Below, one piece after another: positions 18,669-27,020 of a stretch of 64,000 bases of DNA. The DNA is from JAFMPW01 sp041743085 (GTDB taxonomy: Bacteria > Bacteroidota > Bacteroidia > Flavobacteriales > Flavobacteriaceae), in NCBI GenBank assembly GCA_041743085.1, contig JBGTNL010000108.1:1-64000 (forward strand). The letters are read 5' to 3'. Under the pieces are notes generated by a model that saw nothing but the letters and a program-made list of their open reading frames with translations, did not search any database and was not told the origin of the DNA. The position numbers were made by a program, and so were the translations under genes. The first letter of the stretch is position 1. Each line of letters opens with the position of its first letter.

Positions 18669-19568
18669 TTAACCAGCCAGGGACATTAAATATTTCTTAG
18701 GGGTGGTACCGTATTTCTTTTTAAAGGCAGTGATAAAATGACTGGCGGTGCTATACCCTATTTTAAGCCCTACCTCATTTACGTTGTACTTATTAGTCTC
18801 AAGCATTTTCCGGGCATAATTCATCTTATATTCAAACAAAAAGCTGTAGACCGAGTCTCCGTACACTTGTTTAAAGCCTTCTTTTAATTTCTTGATCGGT
18901 AAGCGTATCTCCTCGGAAAGTTCTGTGAGCGTTGGCGGCTCGGCCATCCGGGATATCACGATCTCTTTGGCCTGCCGGATTCGTTTTACATTCTCCTCGT
19001 CAACCAAAAAAGGGCATTGCTCAATATCCACCTCTTCACTCCTGTTGAAATAAAGTGAGATGAGTTCATATACCTTTCCCTTGATATAGAGGGACTTCAC
19101 CGAGGGGTGTAAATTGTAGTTTATCAACTGACTCAATATTACAGCGATCGAGGGTGAAACCATTTCCTGTGAGTAATACTTTTTATCTCTGTTCTCAGCG
19201 CTTAAAAATGGGATATAATCTGCTTCCCTCGAAAAAAGGGAATGAAATTTCCGAATGGTCATCACTATGGAGACCATCCAGGAATCGGGGCTCAGTTCTA
19301 CATTAAGCGGCAAATCCATTTGAGTATTATAGAGCAGCAGGGAATTCTCTTCGTTTACCTCCAGGGCATACCGGTTATCATTAAAAATGAATTTGGCATT
19401 TCCCTTTAAACAGAAATGAAACTGAATATAGGAACTATCTATTTCCCGGGTAACTTTCCGGGTCTCAGAGCCATCATTCTGAATCTTGAGTACATAAAAA
19501 CCCTCTTCAATAAACACCTCCCTAAAGGAACCTTCAGCGTTATTTTTTTGTTCCAATGCCAAGTTCAT
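18669..19568 (-). CDS. AraC family regulator divergent from hemA
   Basis: I placed the start at the ATG at 19568 (MNLALEQKNN). A longer frame uses a TTG at 19592. The 299-residue protein has an N-terminal cupin-like sensing region and a C-terminal two-helix-turn-helix AraC domain: LTELSEEIRLPIKKLKEGFK, then VNEVGLKIGYSTASHFITAF before the KKYGTTPKKY end. It faces away from hemA across 190 bp that carry a 9-bp inverted repeat at 19598-19629. It is therefore likely to control the haem genes, itself, or both. The inducer is unknown. Confidence 0.88.
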   Translation of the reverse strand: MNLALEQKNNAEGSFREVFIEEGFYVLKIQNDGSETRKVTREIDSSYIQFHFCLKGNAKFIFNDNRYALEVNEENSLLLYNTQMDLPLNVELSPDSWMVSIVMTIRKFHSLFSREADYIPFLSAENRDKKYYSQEMVSPSIAVILSQLINYNLHPSVKSLYIKGKVYELISLYFNRSEEVDIEQCPFLVDEENVKRIRQAKEIVISRMAEPPTLTELSEEIRLPIKKLKEGFKQVYGDSVYSFLFEYKMNYARKMLETNKYNVNEVGLKIGYSTASHFITAFKKKYGTTPKKYLMSLAG

Positions 19569-19583
19569 AATTGCTAATTTATT

Positions 19584-19646
19584 TAGAAACAATCTAAATA
19601 GAAAACAGGATAATCCTTGCGTTTTCTATAAAAATAATTGTTTTCC
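19584..19646. promoter_or_regulatory. Candidate operator between araC-type gene and hemA
   Basis: ATAGAAAAC (19598-19606) and GTTTTCTAT (19621-19629) form a perfect 9-bp inverted repeat with a 14-bp spacer. Further half sites flank it on the outside: TAGAAAC at 19584-19590 and GTTTTCC at 19640-19646. The group lies between the regulator start (19568) and the hemA start (19761). I infer it binds the AraC-type regulator. Confidence 0.55.
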
Positions 19647-19731
19647 GACAAAAATAATGGAATTAAGTTGAAAAGTACCCGAAACGATACAATTAGTTCC
19701 TCTAGCGTTATTTTTATTATACCAATGAAAT

Positions 19732-19739
19732 TATTTTTG
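19732..19739 (+). promoter_or_regulatory. Possible -7 box for hemA
   Basis: TATTTTTG fits the TAnnTTTG -7 element, 21 bp before the chosen hemA ATG at 19761. The -33 region (around 19708) is T-rich but lacks a clean TTTG. Confidence 0.35.
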
Positions 19740-19760
19740 TTGTTGATCGAGATAGATTGC

Positions 19761-21017
19761 ATGCAGCGTTACCATATTTCCAAACATAACTCTTTTTACA
19801 CCATTGGCCTTAACTACAAAAAGGCAGACGCCGATATTCGCGGCAAGTTCAGCCTGGATGACGCCGCCTTGGATACAATTTTACTTCAGGCCAGGAAGGA
19901 AGACATCGATGGACTTTTAGTGACCTCCACCTGTAACCGCACCGAACTCCACGGATTTGCGCAACACCCTTTTCAATTGATAAAATTACTTTGCGACAAT
20001 ACGCGGGGTACTATCGAAGAATTTCAGGAGGTAGCCTATATACATAAGAACAAGGAGGCCATCGCCCATTTGTTTAGGGTAGGAACCGGTTTGGACAGTC
20101 AGATCCTGGGCGATTTTGAAATTATAAGTCAGTTAAAGCGTAGTTTCAACCGATCGCGGAAACTGGGATTGGCCAATCCGTTCATTGAACGTTTGTGCAA
20201 TGCAGTGATCCAGGCCAGTAAACGCATAAAAACGGAAACGGAGATCTCTACCGGTGCTACCTCGGTAGCCTTTGCATCCGTCCAGTTTATCCTAAAGCAG
20301 GTGCCGAATATTTCGGAAAAAAACATTTTGCTTTTCGGAACTGGGAAAATAGGCCGAAACACCTGCGAAAACCTTATTAAACATACGGGCAATTCACATA
20401 TTACCTTAATAAACCGGACCAAGGACAGAGCTGAGAAAATAGCAGGGAAATTTAATTTAGACGTAAAGGACTATGGGGATCTGCAAACGGAGATCAGAAA
20501 AACAGATGTCCTGGTCGTTGCCACCGGGGCCCATTCACCCACCATTTCGAAAGAACTCGTATATCCCAAGAAATCCTTAATGATCCTTGATCTTTCAATT
20601 CCAAGGAATGTTTCCGACGATGTGGCTGACCTCGATAATGTATCTGTAGTTCATCTGGACGATCTATCCCGAATGACGGATGCCACCCTGGAGCGAAGAA
20701 AGCAGTTTATACCGCATGCCGAGGCCATTATTGATGAGGTGCAATCCGATTTCATCCAATGGCTCGAAACCAGAAAATTTGCGCCCGTGATCAAGGCCTT
20801 GAAAAAGAAATTAAGGTCTATGAAGGATGAGGAACTGGATTATCAATCTAAAAAATTATCAGATTTTAATTCCGAACAGGCCGCTGTAATCTCAGATCGT
20901 ATCATTCAAAAGATAACCAAGCAATTTGCCAATCACCTCAAGGAAACAGATATAGATGCCGATACCAGTTTGGAGCTCATTCAAAAGGTATTTCAACTAC
21001 AAGTAGATACAAAATGA
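19761..21017 (+). CDS. hemA: Glutamyl-tRNA reductase
   Basis: This protein reduces glutamyl-tRNA to glutamate-1-semialdehyde with NADPH, the committed step of haem synthesis. The ATG at 19761 gives 418 residues, matching the family. The frame extends upstream to a TTG at 19638, but that adds non-conserved residues. The thioester Cys is in TSTCNRTEL (about Cys58). FGTGKIGRNTCENL is the NADPH-binding loop, and the helical dimerisation tail follows. The partner hemL is not in the window. It overlaps hemC by 4 bp (ATGA), the first of a tight haem operon. Confidence 0.95.
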   Translation: MQRYHISKHNSFYTIGLNYKKADADIRGKFSLDDAALDTILLQARKEDIDGLLVTSTCNRTELHGFAQHPFQLIKLLCDNTRGTIEEFQEVAYIHKNKEAIAHLFRVGTGLDSQILGDFEIISQLKRSFNRSRKLGLANPFIERLCNAVIQASKRIKTETEISTGATSVAFASVQFILKQVPNISEKNILLFGTGKIGRNTCENLIKHTGNSHITLINRTKDRAEKIAGKFNLDVKDYGDLQTEIRKTDVLVVATGAHSPTISKELVYPKKSLMILDLSIPRNVSDDVADLDNVSVVHLDDLSRMTDATLERRKQFIPHAEAIIDEVQSDFIQWLETRKFAPVIKALKKKLRSMKDEELDYQSKKLSDFNSEQAAVISDRIIQKITKQFANHLKETDIDADTSLELIQKVFQLQVDTK

Positions 21018-22591
21018 GCGCCCTTATACGCATTGGCACCCGCGATAGCGAACTGGCGTTATGGCAGGCAAACACCGTTAAGGATCAGCTGGAAACACTT
21101 GGGTACCCCACAGATCTTGTACCCATCAAATCTACCGGCGATCTCGTCCTGGATAAACCGCTTCACGAATTGGGCATTACGGGAATTTTCACAAAGACCC
21201 TGGATGTAGCCATGATACGCGGAGAGATAGATATTGCAGTGCATTCCCTAAAAGACGTTCCCACAACACTTCCCAAAGGAATTATACAGGCGGCCGTACT
21301 CAAACGGGGCAACTCTAATGATCTGTTGATTTTTAAGCACAATGAAGAGTTTTTGGCGAGGGAAAATGCAGTTATAGCCACGGGAAGCCTGAGGAGAAAA
21401 GCGCAGTGGTTAAACCGGTATCCCACCCATACTATGGCCGAGTTAAGAGGAAACGTAAATACCCGGCTTCAGAAACTGCAAGACAACACTTGGAACGGTG
21501 CCATTTTCGCTGCCGCCGGTCTGGAACGTATTGGATTGAAACCCAGGAACTCGATCAGCCTTGACTGGATGGTTCCGGCCCCTGCACAAGGTGCGATTAT
21601 GATTGCTGCAATGGAGGACAACGATTATGTCAGAGAAGCCTGTTCCAGGCTCAATCATGAGGAAACCGCCATTTGTGCAGCCGTGGAAAGGGAGTTTTTA
21701 AAATTACTCGAAGGCGGCTGTACGGCGCCTATAGGCGCTCTGGCCTATATAAAAAAGGAAGAAGTTTATTTTAGAGGAGTACTTCTGAACCTGGACGGAA
21801 CCCGAAAAATTGAAGTGGAGAGAACTGCTCCCCTGGGAGCGCATCAACATATTGCAGGCGAATGTGCGGACGTAGTTTTGAAACGTGGCGGGAAGCGTCT
21901 CATGAACGAACTTCAACATTCCAAAAAACCTGTGCATGTATTTTCTACAAAAAAACTGACAAATGACCAACTGCACTTGTTCAGCGCTGGGATCCGGGTA
22001 GGGGAAGAAGATTTTATCCGTATAAGCCCCAATAGGATTTCTCAGAGCCTTCTGAAATCTGAGATCAAAAATGTAATCATAACAAGTAAAAATACCGTTG
22101 AATCCCTCCTGAACAACAGTGATGCCAAAACGCTCAGGTTTAATAATATCTATTGCGTAGGACGAAAGACCAAACGGTTTATAGAACGGCGTATTGGCAA
22201 GGTTAAGCACGCAGAAACCGACGCTAAAAAATTAGCAAAACATCTTGTGGAACACATGGACGGCGCCGAGGTGACCTATTTCCGCAGCACTTTGCGTTTG
22301 GACGATCTCCCTGCTATTCTGGCGGAAAATAATATAGCGGTAAATGAAGTGGAGGCCTATGAAACAAGGCATTCTCCGGTGAAGATTGATGAAAGCGTTG
22401 AAGGACTGCTTTTTTTCAGTCCGTCTGCCATTCAAAGTTATTTACTTGAAAATACTGCAGATAAAATTGCTTTTTGCATAGGCGAAACTACTGCTGAGGA
22501 GGCAAGCAAGCGTTTTACAGATGTGCGGGTCGCCAAAATACCTACGGTTGAGGGGGTTATTGAGTTGGTAAATTTTCATTATAACGTATAG
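21014..22591 (+). CDS. hemC: Fused porphobilinogen deaminase / uroporphyrinogen-III synthase
   Basis: Residues 1-300 are hydroxymethylbilane synthase: IGTRDSELALWQA at the start, GSLRRKAQW, and the cofactor Cys in LEGGCTAPIGA (Cys236). Residues about 306-525 have the two-lobed, loosely conserved HemD pattern, including VIITSKNTVESLL, FSPSAIQSYL and a final CIGETTAEEASKRF. Usual HemC is about 310 residues, so this is a true two-domain fusion. It would turn four porphobilinogens into uroporphyrinogen III without releasing the unstable linear bilane. No separate hemD is seen nearby. Confidence 0.93.
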   Translation: MSALIRIGTRDSELALWQANTVKDQLETLGYPTDLVPIKSTGDLVLDKPLHELGITGIFTKTLDVAMIRGEIDIAVHSLKDVPTTLPKGIIQAAVLKRGNSNDLLIFKHNEEFLARENAVIATGSLRRKAQWLNRYPTHTMAELRGNVNTRLQKLQDNTWNGAIFAAAGLERIGLKPRNSISLDWMVPAPAQGAIMIAAMEDNDYVREACSRLNHEETAICAAVEREFLKLLEGGCTAPIGALAYIKKEEVYFRGVLLNLDGTRKIEVERTAPLGAHQHIAGECADVVLKRGGKRLMNELQHSKKPVHVFSTKKLTNDQLHLFSAGIRVGEEDFIRISPNRISQSLLKSEIKNVIITSKNTVESLLNNSDAKTLRFNNIYCVGRKTKRFIERRIGKVKHAETDAKKLAKHLVEHMDGAEVTYFRSTLRLDDLPAILAENNIAVNEVEAYETRHSPVKIDESVEGLLFFSPSAIQSYLLENTADKIAFCIGETTAEEASKRFTDVRVAKIPTVEGVIELVNFHYNV

Positions 22592-22616
22592 AAGTGATTT
22601 AAATTGAAACTAAGGC

Positions 22617-23675
22617 ATGCAAAAAATAGAAGAAAAAAGTAAAACCACATTAAAGAACGATTTGTTGTTACGGGCGCTAAAAGGAGAGAGTGTTGAACGA
22701 CCTCCGGTCTGGATGATGCGGCAGGCAGGCCGCTATCTTCCCGAATTTATGGGGATCCGTGAGAAATACGATTTCTTTACCCGTTGCCAAACCCCGGAAC
22801 TGGCTTCTGAAATTACAGTACAGCCTATTCGCCGTTTCGGGATGGATGCCGCAATTTTGTTCAGCGATATCCTGGTGATCCCGCAGGCAATGAATATAGA
22901 GGTGCAAATGAAACCCGATTTTGGGCCCTATTTACCCAATCCTGTCAGGTCGCAACGGGATGTTGATATTGTAGTAATTCCTGACGTGAACGAGACCCTT
23001 GATTATGTAATGAAGGCCATTAAAATGACCAAAGAAAAGCTTGAAGATGAAATACCCCTGATAGGGTTTGCAGGATCGCCCTGGACCATTCTTTGTTATT
23101 GTGTGCAGGGCCAGGGGAGCAAGACCTTTGACAAAGCCAAAAAATTTTGCTTTACCCAACCCGTGGCTGCCCATTGCCTACTACAAAAAATCACGGACAC
23201 AACAATCGCCTATCTAAAGGCCAAAGTGAGGGCAGGAGTTGATGTTGTTCAGGTGTTCGATTCCTGGGGCGGCCTGCTTTCGCCCGTTGATTATCAGGAA
23301 TTTTCCTGGAAATACACACAACAGATAATCGATGCGGTTAAAGACAGGGCACCGGTAATTGTATTCGGAAAGGGCTGCTGGTTTGCACTTGGAGAAATGG
23401 CTTCCTCCGGAGCAGCTGCCCTGGGAGTAGACTGGACCTGTTCTGCCCGTAATGCGCGTTATCTCACGGGAGGAAAAATTACCTTACAGGGGAACTTTGA
23501 TCCTGCCCGTTTGCTTTCCCCTCCTCCGGAAATTAAGAAGATGGTCACCCAAATGATCAATGAATTTGGGAAGGACCACTATATAGTGAATCTCGGCCAT
23601 GGCATTCTGCCTAATATTCCGGTAGCCCATGCCAGGGCTTTTGTGGACGCTGTGAAAGAATATCCTCAGCGTTAG
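22617..23675 (+). CDS. hemE: Uroporphyrinogen decarboxylase
   Basis: This protein removes the four acetate carboxyls of uroporphyrinogen III to give coproporphyrinogen III. The product is 352 residues, the normal length. The family signature RPPVWMMRQAGRYLPE lies near residues 28-43, and GFAGSPWTILCY contains the second conserved block. VQVFDSWGG and NLGHGILPN follow. It starts 25 bp after hemC. The few extra N-terminal residues before LLLRALKGE are poorly conserved but no better start is obvious. Confidence 0.95.
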   Translation: MQKIEEKSKTTLKNDLLLRALKGESVERPPVWMMRQAGRYLPEFMGIREKYDFFTRCQTPELASEITVQPIRRFGMDAAILFSDILVIPQAMNIEVQMKPDFGPYLPNPVRSQRDVDIVVIPDVNETLDYVMKAIKMTKEKLEDEIPLIGFAGSPWTILCYCVQGQGSKTFDKAKKFCFTQPVAAHCLLQKITDTTIAYLKAKVRAGVDVVQVFDSWGGLLSPVDYQEFSWKYTQQIIDAVKDRAPVIVFGKGCWFALGEMASSGAAALGVDWTCSARNARYLTGGKITLQGNFDPARLLSPPPEIKKMVTQMINEFGKDHYIVNLGHGILPNIPVAHARAFVDAVKEYPQR

Positions 23676-23732
23676 ACTCGGGTCTTGTCGACCAAAAGGG
23701 GTTTTCTTTGGTCTTGAACACTAAAAGGATGA

Positions 23733-24112
23733 AATTGGATTGACTCGAAAATGACAGAAGAGGAAAAAGCTCTTACTCAGTCGTTTTCAAATCTTTTGCA
23801 GCCTATACAAGCGCTTTTAACAAAATGGAGGAAAGAACTGGCAGCTTATTTGAAAAACATTTCGAAAGAAAGAAAATTAGGTCCAAAGAGTATCTGAGAA
23901 ATCTTATTATTTATATCCCTACAGACCCCTCCAACCATGCTATTTATGAAGGCTTTGCCAAATACCCATTTTCTTCATATCCCTATTTTTTAAATCCTGA
24001 TAAGTATCCTCTTCTTCCAAATGCATACAAGGATATTTTACGGTTGTTTGGGGATACTACCTCGCAGGTCTTAGTCCATAAAATTCAACCCCAAAGCCCG
24101 AACTGGCCATGA
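23733..24112 (+). pseudogene. Frameshifted REP-associated tyrosine transposase remnant
   Basis: Two overlapping frames together resemble the C-terminal third of a REP-associated (Y1-type) transposase. Frame one (ATG at 23751) gives ALTQSFSNLLQPIQALLTK. Frame two, from about 23825, gives RTGSLFEKHFERKKI followed by EYLRNLIIYIPTDPSNHAIY and YPFSSYPYFLN. Intact family members read these parts in one frame, as QFSNLF..., then RTGSLFEKPFKRK, then YIHxNPxxHG and SSY. The shift falls at the AAAA at 23822-23825. The N terminus with the HUH motif and catalytic Tyr is missing. The end overlaps the hemF start by 4 bp, so the remnant may couple hemF translation. Confidence 0.75.
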
Positions 24113-25011
24113 AGGATCAATTCTACATCTACATCCGATCTTTGCAAAATAGCATCACTGCCAAATTGGAAGCCATAGATGGCAAATCAAAATTTAAAGA
24201 AGATATTTGGGAGCGCCCTGAGGGAGGTGGAGGCAGGTCGCGCATCCTGGAGAACGGAGACGTTTTTGAAAAGGGCGGTGTGAACATCTCGGCGGTGCAC
24301 GGGGAATTACCGGCCGGTATGCAGGACTATTTCGGGGTGGCCGAAGCAGATTTTTACGCCTGCGGATTAAGCCTGGTTCTTCATCCCGTAAATCCCATGG
24401 TCCCTACCGTACACGCCAATTGGCGCTACTTTGAAATGTACGACAAAAACGGGAACACTGTTGACCAATGGTTTGGCGGAGGTCAGGATCTTACCCCGTA
24501 TTATTTATTTGAGGAGGATGCCGTACATTTTCATTCCCTTTGTAAGCGTGCCTGTGACGCCCATGACCCCCAATTTTATACATGCTTTAAAAAAAAGTGC
24601 GACGAGTATTTTTGGAATGCCCATAGAAATGAGGCCCGGGGCATTGGCGGCCTCTTTTTTGACTATTGCAGGAAGACCGATGAAATGACTATGGCAGACT
24701 GGTACAATTTTGTAAAAGAAGTCGGGGATACTTTTTTAGAAGCCTATATTCCTATTGTGGAACGAAGAAAAGGCCTCTTTTATTATAAGGAACAGCGGGA
24801 TTGGCAGGAAATAAGGCGTGGCCGCTATGTAGAATTTAATTTAGTTCACGATAAAGGGACTTTGTTTGGACTGAAGACCAACGGGCGAATTGAAAGTATA
24901 TTAATGAGCCTCCCGCCCCATGTGCAATGGAGGTACGACCACCATCCCCCGAAAGGAAGCGAGGAGGAAAAATTACTTGAAGTCCTGAAAACGCCTAAAG
25001 TCTGGGTATGA
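24109..25011 (+). CDS. hemF: Oxygen-dependent coproporphyrinogen III oxidase
   Basis: This protein converts coproporphyrinogen III to protoporphyrinogen IX using O2. The 300-residue product is the usual length and has the family blocks PEGGGGRSRIL, VHANWRYFEM, WFGGGQDLTPYY and GRYVEFNLVHDKGT. The aerobic enzyme implies that haem is made in air here. An oxygen-independent HemN elsewhere cannot be excluded. Its ATG overlaps the end of the transposase remnant, and the next gene starts 4 bp before its stop. Confidence 0.95.
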   Translation: MKDQFYIYIRSLQNSITAKLEAIDGKSKFKEDIWERPEGGGGRSRILENGDVFEKGGVNISAVHGELPAGMQDYFGVAEADFYACGLSLVLHPVNPMVPTVHANWRYFEMYDKNGNTVDQWFGGGQDLTPYYLFEEDAVHFHSLCKRACDAHDPQFYTCFKKKCDEYFWNAHRNEARGIGGLFFDYCRKTDEMTMADWYNFVKEVGDTFLEAYIPIVERRKGLFYYKEQRDWQEIRRGRYVEFNLVHDKGTLFGLKTNGRIESILMSLPPHVQWRYDHHPPKGSEEEKLLEVLKTPKVWV

Positions 25012-25944
25012 AACAGGGTCAAACCATTCTTTGGCTTCTCAAAAGCTGCATTTGCCTGTCTCAAACGGATCCCGATTATGTCCGGGAATTTCCTGAAAAA
25101 TTCACCGTTAGATTGGGTATGCAAAGTACTTTCAATAGTTTTAACCTGACTGATACTACCAACAATTCCATCCTGGAGGTAAAACCCAATGACAAAACTT
25201 ACCTGGGAGCATCCTTTCTGTTTAGGTCTATTGAAGTTGACCTTGGCTATGCCCCAAATTTCCTGGCCGAAAACAAGGACAATGAAGATTCCAGGCTTTT
25301 TACCCTGAATTTCAGAATGTTCCTTGGGAAATGGATGCAAACACTGGACCTCTATAGTCAGAAAGGCTTTTTTGCCACGGATGGCAACAATACCCTGCTT
25401 CTCCCTGAGTTGTCTACGCTCAAAATCGGTGGCACCACAGGATATATTTTTAATAATAGATTTTCTTTCCGGGCTATAGGTTTTCAGAACGAATGGCAGA
25501 AAAAAAGCGCGGGGAGTTTTATCCCAAGATTTTCATTTTATTATACAAAGATCAATTTGCATGATGAAAGTCCGGAAAGCCCCACCAACTCTTTTGATAC
25601 AGCCCTTGGTCCGGGCTATTACTACAATTGGGTAATAAAAAAACATTTCATCCTCTCCGTGGGCGCCACAGTGGGCTTTGGCATAAATATAACCAGTTCG
25701 GCATTTACCACAGAGACGACCTCTCTTCCAGGTCCTTTTCCGGACGGCCATAGGATACAATTCCGAAAAATTCTTCGGCGGTTTAAATGCCAACTCACAA
25801 ATTTTACAGCATAACACGGAGCCTACAACGGTACAGGATGATATCGTTTCTTTAGTGGAACTTTATATGGGATATCGATTTAATGCCCCCAGGTCCTGGA
25901 TAGAAAAAGCGGACAGATTTAATCGTAAATTTGGATTGGATTAA
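25008..25944 (+). pseudogene. DUF4421-like outer-membrane protein gene with frameshift
   Basis: The first frame (25008-25814) encodes about 245 plausible residues of a beta-rich, envelope-type protein: a weak signal-like start, then DPDYVREFPEKFTVRLGM, SIEVDLGYAP and GTTGYIFNNRFSFRA. The end of this frame turns basic and nonsense-like after FPDGHR. The +1 frame from about 25742 continues sensibly with RTAIGYNSEKFFGG and ends with LYMGYRFNAPRSW and a stop at 25944. One base is therefore extra (or two missing) near 25738-25746. The cause may be a real mutation or a base-calling error. DUF4421 is my reading of the pattern. Confidence 0.7.
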
Positions 25945-26059
25945 GCCCAATAAACTAAACCATTCTATGGATTGAAAATCCATGCCTGTCCGTCCGGAGG
26001 TTTTGAAAAGCAATGAAATTGCCAACGGTTATCGGGTTACCAAGTTGTTCGTTATTTAG

Positions 26060-26203
26060 TCGGAACGCCTTAATAACTTAATAATCAATGACCCAATAAC
26101 TATTATGGCCAAAATGTTCTTAGAAACCGAAAGTCCTGCACTAAAGTGCATACCTGCCTGCCGCCTTTAGGCAGGGTTTCAACTAACGAATGAGACCAAT
26201 GAA
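26060..26203. repeat. Copy 2 of the duplicated leader
   Basis: This matches 1-143. It runs into the PhzF-like gene and supplies its first codons. The palindrome within it (26153-26175) is imperfect: CCTGCCT and AGGCAGG are separated by GCCGCCTTT, where copy 1 has a perfect palindrome. The matching short ORF runs from 26105 to 26170 (21 codons). Confidence 0.85.
26153..26175. repeat. REP-like palindrome, copy 2
   Basis: CCTGCCT and AGGCAGG arms with a 9-base loop. It sits at the same place in the leader as copy 1 but with a rearranged centre. Confidence 0.6.
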
Positions 26204-26987
26204 ATTTACACTTTATCAAGTCGATGCATTTACGGACAAGGTGTTTTCGGGAAATCCGGCTGCCGTCTGTATTTTAGATAGCTGGTTAGACGATCATACC
26301 CTGCAGCAGATTGCCATGGAAAACAATCTTGCGGAGACCGCATATGCAGTTAAAAAAGAAGAAAAATATGAAATTCGATGGTTCACCCCCGAGACGGAAG
26401 TGGATCTGTGCGGCCATGCAACTCTGGCCACAGCCTATGTTTTATTTCATTTTTTTGATATTGGGAATGATTTCATCGCATTTTATTCTCCCAGAAGTGG
26501 GCAGCTGGATGTTGAAAAAGGTGTTGACGGCCTTTTGACCATGAACTTTCCCATGGATGAAACCAGAGAGGTACCGACGTTAGAAAATATGACTGAGGCC
26601 ATTGGGGCCACACCTGTAAAAACCATCAAAGGAAAAACAGATTATTTGCTGATTTACGATTCACAGAAAGAGATTGAGCAGCTGGCGCCAAATTTTCATC
26701 TCCTGGATCAATTGGATTGCAGGGGGGTAATTGTTTCAGCTCCGGGAGAGCAGGTAGATTTTGTTTCCCGGTTTTTTGCGCCACAATGCGGTATACCCGA
26801 AGATCCGGTCACCGGCTCCGCACATACCACCATGACCCCGTATTGGTCAAAAATACTGGGGAAAAACAAGCTGACCGCCAAACAATTATCGCCAAGAGGG
26901 GGTGAACTTCGATGCGAGGATCTTGGGGAACGCGTAAAAATATCAGGGAAAGCAGTACTTTATATGGTTGGGGAGATTCAAATATAA
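26190..26987 (+). CDS. PhzF family isomerase
   Basis: The protein has 265 residues, or 262 if the second ATG at 26199 (MKFTLYQVDAF) is used, which fits the family start better. The PhzF double hot-dog fold is shown by QVDAFTDKVFSGNPAAVC at the start, NNLAETAYA with the catalytic Glu, CGHATLATAY, and EDPVTGSAHTTM near the C terminus. Members act as isomerases or epimerases on varied substrates. Nothing here points to phenazine synthesis. It lies between two haem genes, 33 bp before hemB, but the link to haem is probably only shared transcription. Confidence 0.88.
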   Translation: MRPMKFTLYQVDAFTDKVFSGNPAAVCILDSWLDDHTLQQIAMENNLAETAYAVKKEEKYEIRWFTPETEVDLCGHATLATAYVLFHFFDIGNDFIAFYSPRSGQLDVEKGVDGLLTMNFPMDETREVPTLENMTEAIGATPVKTIKGKTDYLLIYDSQKEIEQLAPNFHLLDQLDCRGVIVSAPGEQVDFVSRFFAPQCGIPEDPVTGSAHTTMTPYWSKILGKNKLTAKQLSPRGGELRCEDLGERVKISGKAVLYMVGEIQI

Positions 26988-27020
26988 GCTCAGAATATAC
27001 AGTTAACTTTAATCCGAAAA

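Noticed and set aside
22716..22737. GCGGCAGGCAGGCCGC patch resembling the REP-like palindrome
   Set aside because: It lies inside hemE and encodes the family signature MRQAGRYLPE, so the resemblance is due to coding constraint.
23690..23713. GACCAAA / TTTGGTC hairpin after hemE
   Set aside because: Short stem with no following T run, and the haem run seems to continue, so it is not called a terminator.
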